In this document: piece after piece, positions 53,301 through 64,000 of the stretch
How the letters are laid out: the number at the start of each line of letters is the position of its first letter
How positions within the stretch are numbered: position 1 is the stretch's first letter
Source: Cyanoderma ruficeps
Taxonomy: Eukaryota; Chordata; Aves; Passeriformes; Timaliidae
Assembly (NCBI GenBank): GCA_008694505.1
Contig: VZDJ01007755.1
Location: forward strand, 3,969,790-4,033,789
Length of the DNA stretch: 64,000 nucleotides
Reading direction: 5' to 3'
Translations under genes and position numbers: made by a program
The notes under the pieces: model-generated
Databases searched by the model: none
Told to the model about the DNA's origin: nothing
What the model saw: only the letters and a program-made list of their open reading frames with translations

Positions 53301-55307
53301 CAGGTGAGCTTTCCTTTACCTTGTTGGCACACATTTAACTTACAGTGCTTATGGTTGCTGTGTATTATCGTTTGCAGAGTTTTGGAGCTGTGGAAGCAGC
53401 TGGAGGTCATCCAAGGCTGCTCGTTACTGCAGCCAAACTCCTCTCCTCAGATGGCAGCAATAACAAGCGACTGGGCTTTCCAGGGCTCTGCTACAAGCGG
53501 AGCTGGCAGGGAGACCAAAGTCACTCTTCCTAGACAGCCTGTGTGTGTCTAACAGCCATCCCTCCACACCCCAGCGAGGATATAAGTACTGAGCATTAGG
53601 AGCCCACTGGAGAGGAAATTCTGGCCTGTGCTGTGGCTGTAGTGAAATAGGACAGGAAAATGGGAGGGTCCCTGTGAGCAGCCTGCTGCAGCACAGGGCA
53701 CTTCCACACTGAGCTCATCACAAGTAAGTTATCTGCCTGCCTAGACTGTGCTAAGCTGTCAGTATGATTACAGTCTGTTCTGCACGGTGTGCTATCCTCA
53801 GGCGTCCTTACTGTCTTCTCCTGCAGGACACATTTTATATTTTAAACCATGGCGAATGTGGGCTGAAAGCCAGACAAACATAATGAAGGTGGCTTGGTTT
53901 TTCTAAACCTAGGAATATGCTGTAAGTTGTTTTTGAGGCTGCTTCCATCACCTTTACTTCTGGAATTTCACTTTGTGGGGACTAAACTAATTGCACATAA
54001 GCAAAGCACTCAAGTGCAGAAAAGTTTAGTGATGCAAGGAATTATCTTCTTGTCTCTCTGGTATTTTAGGTATTTTACCACACAGTGTAAGGGGTACAGT
54101 TTTTTAGAGATTTCAACCAGAAGCAAGTGGTCTTGTGCTGTTACAGCTGCTACCCAGCCTAGTGCAAAAGAAACAGCACATAAATGTACCAAACAGTAAT
54201 AAATTTGCCTACATATGATCCACAGTCCCTCATCCCCTGTTGCCTGCGAGTGGGAAAAGGCTTACAGAACGAGTGGGAAAAGGCTTACAGGGGCTGAAGA
54301 AAGGCAAGGCATGAAAGGAAAGTCACAGCACCAGCAAACATGCAATTACTTGAATAGGCATTGAAAGCAGGGTGAATCACAGAGGTAGCCAGAAGTGACC
54401 CACTTGCGTGGGAATACAATGACAGCAATGCAAACAGTGGGGCTGCGAGGCTGTCCCTGCAAACACGAATTTCTGCAGAGAGCTGGAGAGGGAAGAGAAG
54501 AACGAATCCCTCCATAATGATGTATGTGGATTTGCAAAGGATGTTTCTATGTACAGCTCAGATTTTGGGCAACAAATACAATTACAGTGATGGTTCACTT
54601 TGTCATTTCCGTTTATATTCCAAAATTAAGCAGCTGAGAGCTCATGCTCGCAGCTTGCAAGCAAAGATCTGATCTGGCCCCACAATTTGTTTTCCCTGCT
54701 TTTCCCTGCTTTCTTGTTGCTGAAATATGCAGCCATTGAGTTTAAACTAATTTGTTCAATCAAATGCAGGCTGGGCTTTGTCCGGTTCTTACTCTTCATT
54801 AGAAGCAATTAATGTTAATCATGCATTCATTTCCAGGGCATGGCTTTGGAAACGTTCCACTTATTGAGCCAGCAGACTTAAATTCAACATTCATGCACTT
54901 CACCCCCTTCTAACTGCTCGCAGAACTTCATTCTCTTTTCTATTACACAGAAAAGCCACACAGTTGCAAGCTGTCACTTTAGCAGTTACCTCATAGGTAC
55001 AGCAACACCGATTCCAGATCTCCCAATTTTGCCAGAGCAAAGATTTTACAGAGCCACAATATTGAAGCACCTGCACGGATTAGGTCGGGAAAGCAGCAGC
55101 GAGTGCTGGGCTGCAGGCAGAGCACGGCACAGGCACAGCACAACAGATGAGCTGCTCTCTTCAAATATTTCCCCACTGCTAAACATCCCATCCCTCTAAA
55201 AGACAACACTGTAGCTATTGTTAGATTTTGATGTACTCACATTTGGAAGAAATCACAGTGGTGAAAACTTCTAAATTTTCATCGCTGCAGCTGTAAATCT
55301 GGTGCAT
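41201..55307 (-). CDS. VXN: VXN (vexin, C8orf46 homologue), six coding exons, 197 aa
   Basis: Vexin is a small vertebrate protein without catalytic domain. In Xenopus it promotes neuronal differentiation together with Neurog2 and is found at the plasma membrane and in the nucleus. The exons in transcript order are 55307-55241, 52307-52252, 46593-46458, 43996-43935, 42271-42186 and 41387-41201, totalling 594 nt with consistent phases and GT-AG introns. Recognised by the N-terminus MHQIYSCSDENLEVFTTV, a basic SPARRRAK block, IPPSPVAHITVK, GAEASLPLTG and the terminal KKKSEYLGATNSAFEAD, which match my memory of human vexin (about 207 aa). Exon 3 is GC-rich and poorly conserved. The ATG has A at -3. 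Non-coding 5' exons may lie further right. Confidence 0.93.
42186..42271 (-). CDS. VXN: VXN coding exon 5
   Basis: Residues 108-135 plus two bases: IPPSPVAHITVKAVAVTGSP and TRNRTSTE. Acceptor cctcccacag, donor GAAGA|gtaagt. Corresponds to the human IPPVPRISVK region. Confidence 0.9.
43378..43394 (+). repeat. G17 homopolymer in VXN intron 4
   Basis: Seventeen consecutive G. On the VXN transcript strand it is a C-run. Length is unlikely to be exact in any assembly. Confidence 0.9.
43935..43996 (-). CDS. VXN: VXN coding exon 4
   Basis: Residues 87-107: GITEPESSKSYNHLLDGKSL. Only 62 bases, found from the phase gap between exons 3 and 5. Acceptor gctttgcag, donor TTG|gtaagc. It aligns with human GISEPKTSNLCGNRAYGKSL. 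Confidence 0.9.
46245..46286 (+). repeat. Short direct duplication in VXN intron 3
   Basis: TTATGACTCTGAATAAA occurs at 46245 and again at 46268, a 23-base period. Recent local duplication beside exon 3. Confidence 0.85.
46458..46593 (-). CDS. VXN: VXN coding exon 3 (GC-rich, divergent)
   Basis: Residues 42-86: starts VVAVSERRPRQGELLQVLYE, then a Gly/Gln/Ala-rich part ending ACPAKGAAQH. Acceptor ccggcag, donor CACG|gtaagc, phase 0 in and phase 1 out. GC content and CpG density are far above the flanking introns. Only the VV start, ELL and the PAK near the end resemble human vexin; the splice phases make the call firm. Confidence 0.85.
49879..49895 (+). repeat. Poly-A run in VXN intron 2
   Basis: About 17 A in a row with no recognisable retroposed sequence upstream; simple low-complexity sequence. 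Confidence 0.85.
52252..52307 (-). CDS. VXN: VXN coding exon 2
   Basis: Residues 23-41: SCSPARRRAKATPHILTKS, the basic conserved block. 56 bases; acceptor tctttttgcag, donor AGT|gtaaga. Ends in phase 0. The 5.7-kb intron 2 that follows holds no other recognisable exon. Confidence 0.92.
54247..54290 (+). repeat. Tandem duplication, 23-base period, in VXN intron 1
   Basis: CGAGTGGGAAAAGGCTTACA occurs twice without mismatch, at 54247 and 54270. A recent slippage or minisatellite seed. Confidence 0.9.
55241..55307 (-). CDS. VXN: VXN coding exon 1 with start codon
   Basis: ATG at 55307-55305, then HQIYSCSDENLEVFTTVISSK and one base, donor AAAT|gtgagt. The N-terminus is nearly identical to vertebrate vexin, which fixes the start. 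The 5' UTR extends rightwards for an unknown distance. Confidence 0.94.
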
Positions 55308-56559
55308 TTTCCACCTCTCCCTACTGACTGCCTTTCAGCTTCATGCAACCGCTCTGAACTTCTGGTAAATAGGTTTCACTAATCCAATCTGGCTCTGTGA
55401 TCATTGTCCAGATCTACAAAGGACAGACTGATGCTGTGATCTCATCTCATTCCATATTCTTCATTGCAACATTTTCTGCTCCCATCTGCCTTTCTATGAA
55501 TAATATTAACACAAAGATTTAATTTAGCTCTTACTGAAGCCTCTACTCAGATAGGAGCATTTTATTTTACATTTCCTTTTACCAGTATGGAGAATCTTCT
55601 GCAATAAACAGCTAATTATTAAAGTCTAATCTACTGGCAAATGTTTACAGAAGTACAGCAAAGATATTTGAAATAAGTTTACATTATTGGGTTAAGTGTG
55701 TACTTTAACACGCTTACCATAAAAATTTGCTCCTTATATATAATGAGGAGATGATTCTAGGCGTATTAAGAAAAACATTTTGTGCTTTACCTTTTCATTT
55801 CATAAACAAATACTGTAATCCTGGGTTTTTCAAAGTAAAATTTCAAAAGCAGATGTCTAAGAAAAGCAGATGTGCACGGATCTCCATGCCCCCTACATGT
55901 CCCTGGTTGCAAGGGGGGAAAGGTGGCTCAGTCGTGTATGGGTTCCTGACTTGATGGCTCTGGGGCCTAATCCCATATTTATGCACTTCAATAAAGAGTC
56001 TTCTTGCCAAAGCTTTTGATTTCTTAATGCTCCCATCTGAAATTGTTCCTTTCCACCTCTGTGAATATCAGCCCCCTCAGCTTTGGTGACTTAATGCTGC
56101 CATGGACACCCAAGACAGAAAATTTTGGCTTGCAGGCTTCCAACAACTGATGTAGTTGGAGCACTTTCAAGTGTGAATAATGATATTAAATTATATCAGT
56201 CTAATGAATAGCTTTCATTGCTACCACGTGTGTGTCTAATTAACACAAAAACAAGCCCTGTCTTCTCCTATAGATGTCTGCCACCAACTGTCCCAGATGG
56301 AAAGTGCCAGTGAACATGGGCTGCCGCTGTCATATTGATGAAAGTTTCTTATTTGAAATAATAAATATTGGTCAAATAGACATCCTGAGCCTGGAAGCAT
56401 TTTGGTGGAGTGGAAGGTGTCGCTGTTTCAAGAAAGCAGTGAGCAAAGAGAAGCTGTTGTCACTTGTCACCTCCCAGGGCAGGCTCCTGCTGTCCAGGGG
56501 CAGCAAATCCTTTGCTGGGCTGGGTGCATTGTCCCAGGAAACCGTGCCGTGCTCGAAGC
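55308..56559. other. Upstream flank of VXN
   Basis: Probably contains 5' UTR and part of the VXN promoter, but no CpG island and no certain start site. A TATATAAG word (minus strand, 55740-55733) and an E-box CATCTG near 55486 are present. Neither is enough to place a promoter. Confidence 0.35.
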
Positions 56560-56880
56560 AGGCAGTGGGACGGCAATATAATCAACCAAAAGTTCAATTA
56601 GTTTTTGATTTATTGCGCCACATGTTCTGCTTGTATGACTGATGTCATTAACATCAGGCTCGGCTGGCGCGTTCATCTGTCCCTGCCCGGCTGCCTCTGA
56701 AGGCGCACGCACTCAACAGATGGGGAGCTGCACGGGTGCGAAGGCAATTGTTTACCCCCCTATTGTCCCTGTGTCAAGCAATCAACCCAAATCCATTACC
56801 CACCGAGAAAAAGATCAGCGCACTGTCCATTCAGCGCTGAATGGGGCAGAGGCGGTTATGCAGGAGGCTCTAAAAGCTTT
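56560..56880 (-). promoter_or_regulatory. Candidate VXN enhancer or promoter with paired E-boxes
   Basis: CpG-richer block about 1.3-1.6 kb upstream of the VXN ATG. It contains CATCTG (56674-56679) and CAGATG (56717-56722), E-boxes of the type bound by proneural bHLH factors such as Neurog2. Homeodomain-like words (TTCAATTAG, GTCATTAAC) and CAGCGCTGAATGGGGCAG are also present. The base mix changes abruptly from the AT-rich surroundings. The function is inference from these motifs and from vexin's neural role. Confidence 0.4.
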
Positions 56881-56926
56881 CAAAAGGATAAAAAAAAAAA
56901 TAATGAAGACCAACACTGAATAGTCA

Positions 56927-56953
56927 ATCAAAAAAAAAAAAAAACAAAANAAA
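56927..56953 (+). repeat. Poly-A tract with an ambiguous base
   Basis: A-rich run interrupted by C and containing n at 56950, the only undetermined base I noticed in the window. Confidence 0.95.
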
Positions 56954-59900
56954 GCTAACCCACCCTTTATTTCACCTTCATATATTCAGAGTCCTATGAG
57001 AAGAGAGGCACTTTTGGACCTAAGTAATTGTTTTCCTAATTCTAGGTATGACCTACAGATATTTTCAAATCCTAGATGGGGTCTAACATTAGAACTAGTA
57101 TTGGGTTCTTCATCCTGTGAGGGTTGGTGGGATGTGGAAACTGAAGTGAGACTCTAGAGCTGGTCACCAGCTGGCATTCATTGTGTTTCAAGGCAGGTAG
57201 GCTTGGGACACACCTTTACCAAGCACAGGATGCTCTGGGGACAAATCACTGCATAGAGAGCTGGAGAAAGGCACTCACATCACTTTCAGACAAGAAAATA
57301 GGGCTCAGGAGGACAGATACAATATGCCTCATCATGGATCCTCATCTGGGAATGAACTCTCTCCTGTCCATGAAAAGGAGTTTTCTTCTTCATTTTGTCC
57401 AGATCTTGCAGAGTAGTCTAGCACTATGAATGCTCAGGGTTTTCCATGAAATCTTAGTGTGGCTTCAAGAGAAGAACTGCACATATTGGTCTACTTTTTT
57501 CTACCTGTGTGGGAGGTATTTTGGGCAAATATCCAATGTTGGGTTCTGCTATGAAATAGGTGTAATTATATCTGCAGGAAGTGTACTGCAAAAGCTCTAC
57601 TGTATGCTACCTGATAAAGAAGGGTAGGCAGTAATTTGAGACTTGGAGGAGAAACTCTCCACAATGTCCAACCTAGGAACTGCAGACCCACATCAGACAA
57701 TCTCACATAGTATCTCCTTCCAGCTCCCTACTCACCCAGCGAGAGTCTAGTCTGTTTTTGACAAAACAGTTTTTGACTCTATAAATCCTTTTTTTTTGTT
57801 CCCCAAACTACATAAAATGTCTAGAAACTAGGCTCAAATCTTTTCTCTTTTCTTCTCTGCTAGAATGAGGAATAAGCTATTGACTTAATTCAGTCATAAG
57901 AAGACCCTAAGAAGTTTTTGCCCTGGGGTATATCTTTGACCTAACACTCCTAAGTGAACAATTTGAATCAATTTTCCTCCCTGTGGGCTATGATGTAGCA
58001 GTTTACCAAATATCCACTCTTGGTGTTGATGTTTTGATAGGTGTTTTGATAAAACATTTCCTGGTGCCAGAACAAGGTTACCAAAGGTGAACGGGGGCAA
58101 CTGGGAAGGAGGAGGAGGAGCAGAATGAGGAGGAGAACTCTGGACACAAGAACATACACATGCTCTGACAAAACACACATCTAACCTTACCTGCAGGGAC
58201 GGGCCAAGTATTTGACTCTTGGGAATGTGAGTAGAAAGGAGGGAAAGGTGGAGAAGAAGAAATGTTTGCTGAGGCTGAAAGGAAAAAAACTTGACAACAG
58301 CAGAAGGCTCAGCAAACCTTGTAAAAATGGCAGAAAAATCCTATAAACTGGTGAAATGTCCCTCTGGGGAGTTGGCAAGTCTGCTTTTTCCAAAGCCTGA
58401 ATCTGTTAGGGCATATTTTGAAGAAACAAATGTAGATGCTTGTCCTGTTTACCAAGTATGCCAGAGCTGGTAAACTTGAAAGGAATCAAATTTAAAAAAT
58501 ATGGTTACAAAAACTGATTTATTTTGATATATTTCTGATAAGAATCGGAAACCTCTAGACCTTATTTATCCTGGCCTATGTGAACAAATGACTCCCTTTT
58601 CAGTGCAGTATTCTTCCAGTGAAGTTGTTGGGAATCAATGTGCAAGGGGTATTGCCAAGGGATTCCCTGGCCCACGAAGGACAAAGCTCTTCCCAAGGCA
58701 GGTCTCTGGCTTCTCCCTGGATCTTGTACCTTGTTGCATAAGAGGCAAATCTAATCTGTACTGAGCCACTTGAGCCTATTTCTTACTGTTAGCTGGGCAA
58801 TATGATAAGGATAAACCCCAGGTATTTTTGGAATGGGATTGTGAACCAGAGGGATGCCATTTAGATAACCATTTAAAAATAAGATGGGATGAAACTGCAC
58901 ATGCACACTGCAGGCATCTACTCTAAACCACTTCTGCATGATGCAATGCCAGCAGCATTTTTTGTGGGAGGAAAATAGCTTTGTTTCAGTTTAGGGCCAC
59001 AGAACTACAACTGCAAATAACTGAAAAGAAAAACCAACCAAAAAAGCAAACTATAAAGTGGGTTTCTCATACATAAACTTCTGTTTTTCTCTGGATGAAA
59101 GGAATAGAGAGACAGATACACTATCAGCAACTTCACCTCACACTCATAGCAGACAACAAAACTAGTTCAAAATTGAAGTAGCACCGGACGGCTCAAAGGT
59201 CTGTGAATAAGTGAAGAATTTTCAATAGTAACATGTGAATTTGCATCTGTCTAGAAGCTGCTGTAACATATTTTTTCCTGAATGGGAATATGATTGAGGC
59301 TTTCAAAAACCATTTTGAACTTTAAATTCTCTACAGGGAACCAGGAGAGAGAGATGCAAGAGCTGTGCAGTTTGAAAATATGAGTGCACAGGCCCCTCTG
59401 CTAACCAGGAAAAGAGATACCAGCCAGACCTGAAAGCCAGGCTGAAAGCATCCCCCCACTAGTTACAGAAAGATATTGCAGAATTCTGAAAAAAAGAAAA
59501 AAAAAAGGAAAAAAGGAAAAAAAAAACCCTGGTTGGCTTATCTTATAAAAGTTACGTATAGATAATTGGGCATTCACAAAATTGCCCTAAGCTTGTAAAA
59601 CACACTTGAGTAAGTCCATATGATGATTAGGTAGAAACACAATGCCCAGCACCACAAGGTTCCAGTCCCACAGAGCTTGTGCCAACAGCAGGGATTGCAC
59701 TAAGCCAGTATTAAAGCTAGGGCCAGGTTGAGCACGTGGAGGCTTAACAAGCTTTCATATACTGGTCATGTACTGGTAATCCACAGAAAGCATTAAAAAT
59801 GTCAACAAAGGAGCGATATGTCCAAACAGGGCTGTGACAACAATAGTTCATTAAGATGCTAATCTTTAACTGCATTTGTTCTGGATTTAATAATTCTGCA

Positions 59901-62900
59901 AGCTAATTGATCAGTGAGGTCTTTATTCCCCTGATAAACCACAATGATTTTTAGATAGGGTTTTTTCACTCCCAATTTTTTCCTTTAAAATGTTTTAAGA
60001 TTATTTCAACTATTGGTTCCTGCTATAAACACAGCCATTTTTGAGCAAACAAGCACAATAATCAAAGCTTGTCCTGCGGTTTATGGTTGTAGGCAGTGGC
60101 AGTCCTCTTGCTGCAACTGCATCCTGAGTCTTGCACCACATGCAGTGAAATCTACTCTTGGGTAACCAGGCACAAAATACTTAGGATTTCTCCAATGGAT
60201 AAGTCTAAAGAGTAAGGCAATCTGAACTGTCACCTTATGTATCTTGTGTGTCCTCACACAGCCATCAAGCTCCTTTTGCCACATGCAATACATGTGCTCC
60301 AGTGGGGATGAAAGGTCTTTGGAGGGTATCAGATGGCATTGCCTCCTCTGGCTTAAGCTCTGTGTGAAAATGAGATTAAATTCAAAACAAGGACCATCAT
60401 TATTTGGACTCAGAGACCATGGGACTAGCAACTTAGAACATAGGAAGTAGAAGCTGCACTAAAGGCATAAAAGCAGGATCAAATTTATGAATGCCCTTTT
60501 GACCCAGACTCAAGTTATGTGGCCTGTGTGAAGAAGCAAGGCAGCACAGGAGCTGGCACTGTGACAGAGGAGGCTTCAGAATTGCTGTCTCTTTGAAATG
60601 TGATTATTTTGAGGTATCTTTTGTGCAGCCAGTACATCAAATACCCATAGAGCATACAGGTAAGAGCCTGGAGGGGGGAAACTCTGATGCCAATTATCCT
60701 AAAACATATTTTGCTGAGATGAGATGATTTATCTGATCTTCCTGCTGGTTTGGTCTTTGTCCTCTCCACTGACGCTGCAGGTAGGGGTGTCAAAGATCTT
60801 CTGCTGTAAGCACTTGACTTGTTTGTAGGAATCTGATTAAAGTAGATCACCTCAGATAACAAGAGGAATTAATGCTGCAAATACATAGCAGAGGATTTTC
60901 AAGCTTATAAGCTACATAGAGGTCAGTACTTTTAAAGTCACGCAGCAGCCTCTGAGATCTCCGATTTTCGCAGAACTCATGATCTTTACTTGTCCTTTTC
61001 TTTTATCCTGTTAGCCTTTACACTTAAGCATTTGCCTTTATTACTTCAGTTCTACCTGTAATCTGTTCAGTTGCTCTGTCCACTACTGGGAAAGTACTGT
61101 ACAATGCTAACCCTGGAAGAAAAAAAAAAAAAACCCAAAAGGGAACAGGAAAGAGTTTTAGTGGGCCTTGCTATGGACATGGCACATAATAACTACATAA
61201 GCCTAGATTCCTCATCCTTCAGGTTTTTACAATATTTTAAAAATGCATATTCTTATCTTAGATGTCCCCCTGAAGTCTGATTTTTTCAACTCTTAGACTC
61301 CTAGATCTTAGCACTCCACCTTTTCTGTCTGTAACCATGTTATATACTCAGGCTCAACATCTCAGCTGTGAACAAGTGTACTCATATGTCTGCCAGTTTT
61401 TCTGAAGCCAGGCTGGCTGTGTGCATGCAGATGTCCCTGTTGAAGGACACGCTCAGACCTTTAATGCCTGTCAGCCAACCTGTGCTGCCTTTGTTGGGCA
61501 CCTGGGTGTTTTTAGCTTAGCTCTGGTGGGTAAGCCCCCGAATTGGGCTTTATGGTTGGTGACATTATAATTTCTGACAGGAGAAGTCACAAAGAGTTAC
61601 TTTACAATCAAAACCTGCCCGCCAGCTCTCTGCTCAGTTTTACTAACTGAGGAGTCCTAACTCTAGGTCTTCCATTTAAATTGCAAGTACAGTAGGTATG
61701 AAGTACACCAGCTTGACCACACCAAGAACTAAACCTGGGAGATGACTACACAAAGACTGTGGGACATGACATTCCAGGATGTCCCAAATGCATGTGGCGA
61801 CATCGTGAGTGTGCTTGAATGAGACCTGTATGCTCCAGAAGCAGGAGCAGAGGCTGCAGCCCTCCAGGAGGGAACACCGAGGTGCCACCGCTCACGGAAC
61901 ACCACCAGCATGGCTTCAACCCTTCCTGGAGAGAGACTCATCCACTACAACACAGAGGCTCTGAGATTTTAGTAGTGCAAGGCAAATGTAATGCAGGCTG
62001 TTCATGTTAATTCCCATTTTTCACTGCTTGGATAAGCACATGGTGGCAGCTTTCATGAGGCAGGGACCTGTCCATTGGAAAATGGATTATGACCACCAAC
62101 TCTTGCACATAAACTACTGAGCAATCATCCAGTGGTCACTAGTGAGACACCATAGGTCTGTGCTGGTGACCTAGGGGTGAAATGGTTTCCTTTGTCTGTC
62201 TGAATCCCTGAAGCGTTCAGACCCTGATCAGGGGGGATGTTCTGATCTAAACCACCATTAATCTTCCTTAAGGTGAAAAGGTCAGAAGAGCAAGTTATTC
62301 AGTGTTAACTGTTTTTGGTTTTTTTATGCCAGCAAAAAAGCTTTTTTATTCCCAGTGCTGTCTTAAAACATACAGCAACACTTAAACATCCAAACTTTCA
62401 CAGTCATTTTTTGAAAGTGATGTCAGCTTTTAGATAAATGACAAAGACCATACACCGTGTCAGCCCCCCACAGCTGTGTCCATAGCCATAACAACAATGC
62501 CACACAATGTTGTCCTTAAATCCCATAAAGGCAAGAAACAATGGCAGAGAATGAAGCGATAACGTATTGGAGCTGCTGACAATCCGTCTTTAACATGTGT
62601 TATCCATTTGACTGCAGGTGTAAATCAGCATTTCAATGTCAACTTGCTAATTTAAGGCTGTATGGTCAAACACCCAGAAAAAGCACAAGTGTACTGTTAA
62701 AGTAGGTCAAAGTCACTGCAGGTCAAGGAACACAGAAGAAAAGTTCCCCATCAATAAACCCTTTTGGGCTATGAGATCTATATTTCATGATAAAGTAATA
62801 CTAGATTAAATGAAACATTTAATGGGAGCTCAGACTACAGTGTCAGCACAACCAATATTCCTCTGCTGCTCAGTTGACTTTGGTGGTGTATGTGCTGCCA

Positions 62901-63783
62901 GTGTTTGTGGCTGAGGAACCAAGCTGTGTGGCTCTACAGGGTGACACAAATTAACATGTGAATTATTTCCAAAGGATACAAGTCACATTTCCTCTGCCTT
63001 CACTTAACTATGCCAGCACATGGATGTAAATTAATTTTCCCCTTTAATTCCCGTGTTCAGAGAAACAAGAAAAATATCTGCTGCCATTTGTTGTACTTAC
63101 AGTTCTCTGAAAATGGGGTACATGTAATTTTTCAACAGAAACCAAAGAGCGAAATAATTTTTTTCATCCTCCTCTCCTATTACTAGGAAAGCAGTTAACT
63201 TAAGAACTTGATTAGCACTCCATTGAGCTGTGTCAAATGGTTCTTCTCCTTATTTTTTGGTTGCACAACATTTTCTACCAACTCACTCATGGCAGCTGTT
63301 TCAGTACTATGGGGAAAAAAAGAAACAGAATGGTATTTTAGTGGGTTTGTGGAAGACTAGAACTGGCAAAGTATAAAACTGCATTCAGAAATGTTGCATC
63401 TAAGGGAACTGTAGCCTTCCTAATGATAACACAGCTGTGGAGCTTGTTTTTTGTCTCTCTTTGAGAAATTCAGAGCAAACAGTAGAAGCTTCTGCTTATT
63501 CTCATGGACCACTACACCTAAAATTTATGCACCAAACATTTTATGACAAACTGACCCCGTGTGATTTCTTATATATACACCACAGGTAAACAGAAAAGTT
63601 GAAAAATATGCATGTGCAAAGAGAGCTGAGACCTCTGCAAATTTGGTCACTGACAGTCTTACCACACCACTGCTCAGAGGAATCTCTTCTTCTACAGGGG
63701 GCCAGGTGGTATGTCAAAGATTAAATCAGATCTTGAGGCAGGATTAGCAGAGGTGGTTAGGTGTGGAAGACCCCCTTCTCACT
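56954..63783. other. Distal region right of VXN, no gene recognised
   Basis: Only short chance frames, A-rich low-complexity tracts (59487-59526, 61120-61134) and a GAGGAG purine stretch near 58108-58134. ADHFE1 is expected next by synteny on the minus strand, but none of its C-terminal coding sequence was seen. Confidence 0.5.
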
Positions 63784-63812
63784 CAGTGTCAGTCTGCTCA
63801 GGACTGACACTG
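63784..63812. repeat. Perfect 11-bp stem-loop
   Basis: CAGTGTCAGTC (63784-63794), a 7-base loop, then GACTGACACTG (63802-63812). Too short for a microRNA precursor; no terminator or gene context. Confidence 0.8.
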
Positions 63813-64000
63813 CAGCAGACGAGCAGCTTGTGCAACACTGTGTGAGCTGCAGCTGCTGGAGACATCAGGAAAATGGTGGCATCACTTTCTGCATTCACTA
63901 GCTGGCACTTGAAATTAAGTTCATTTTTATTTAGGGAGCACACAGAGATGGTCTGAGGAAAAATGGAGACCCTAACTTGAGGCCTTCTGCTGCCTTGCAT

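Noticed and set aside
55733..55740. TATATAAG as VXN TATA box
   Set aside because: No initiator or transcript evidence at the right distance, and the predicted start would fall onto a donor-like sequence.
56000..64000. ADHFE1 3' exons expected by synteny
   Set aside because: No minus-strand sequence resembling the ADHFE1 C-terminus was found; the gene probably begins beyond the window.

Overview
This window is vertebrate nuclear DNA, most likely from a bird and probably a songbird. Genes are split by GT-AG introns and are far apart. CR1 LINE 3' ends are scattered through it (255-533, 7061-7216, 28541-28614, 33526-34012). A tRNA-Ile-derived SINE with a CR1-like tail at 9090-9217 resembles the SINE class described from zebra finch. 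I see no prokaryotic operon, CRISPR array or phage.

Two protein genes can be read completely by splicing. MYBL1 (A-MYB) runs left to right from its CpG-island promoter (about 640-2060) through 16 coding exons (start codon 1848, stop 21933-21935, 751 aa), with a 3' UTR to about 24.4 kb. VXN (vexin) runs right to left in six coding exons from 55307 to 41201 (197 aa), with a 3' UTR that probably ends near 40.0 or 38.3 kb. The genes are tail to tail, the MYBL1-VXN neighbourhood known from human 8q13. An intron-containing tRNA-Tyr(GTA) gene lies at 974-1063, inside the MYBL1 CpG island and on the same strand.

The 14-kb gap between the two 3' ends is accessory sequence. It holds two opposite-strand candidate terminal exons at 24.9-25.5 kb (weak), a small isolated CpG-rich element with an E2F-type site (27.06-27.48 kb), CR1 fragments, a roughly 176-bp tandem repeat whose units begin with telomere-like TTAGGG words (34.8-35.3 kb), and directly after it a decayed endogenous retrovirus pol remnant (35.6-36.6 kb).

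Right of VXN (55.3-64 kb) no gene could be recognised. A CpG-richer element at 56.56-56.88 kb with paired E-boxes, about 1.3 kb upstream of the VXN start codon, is the best enhancer or promoter candidate. ADHFE1, the next gene expected by synteny, was not found. One ambiguous base (n, 56950) sits beside a poly-A run.

MYBL1 is a cell-cycle and germ-line transcription factor and vexin a small neural-differentiation factor. Nothing in the sequence ties them functionally beyond being neighbours. I found no convincing new biological system; the more unusual observations are in the findings.
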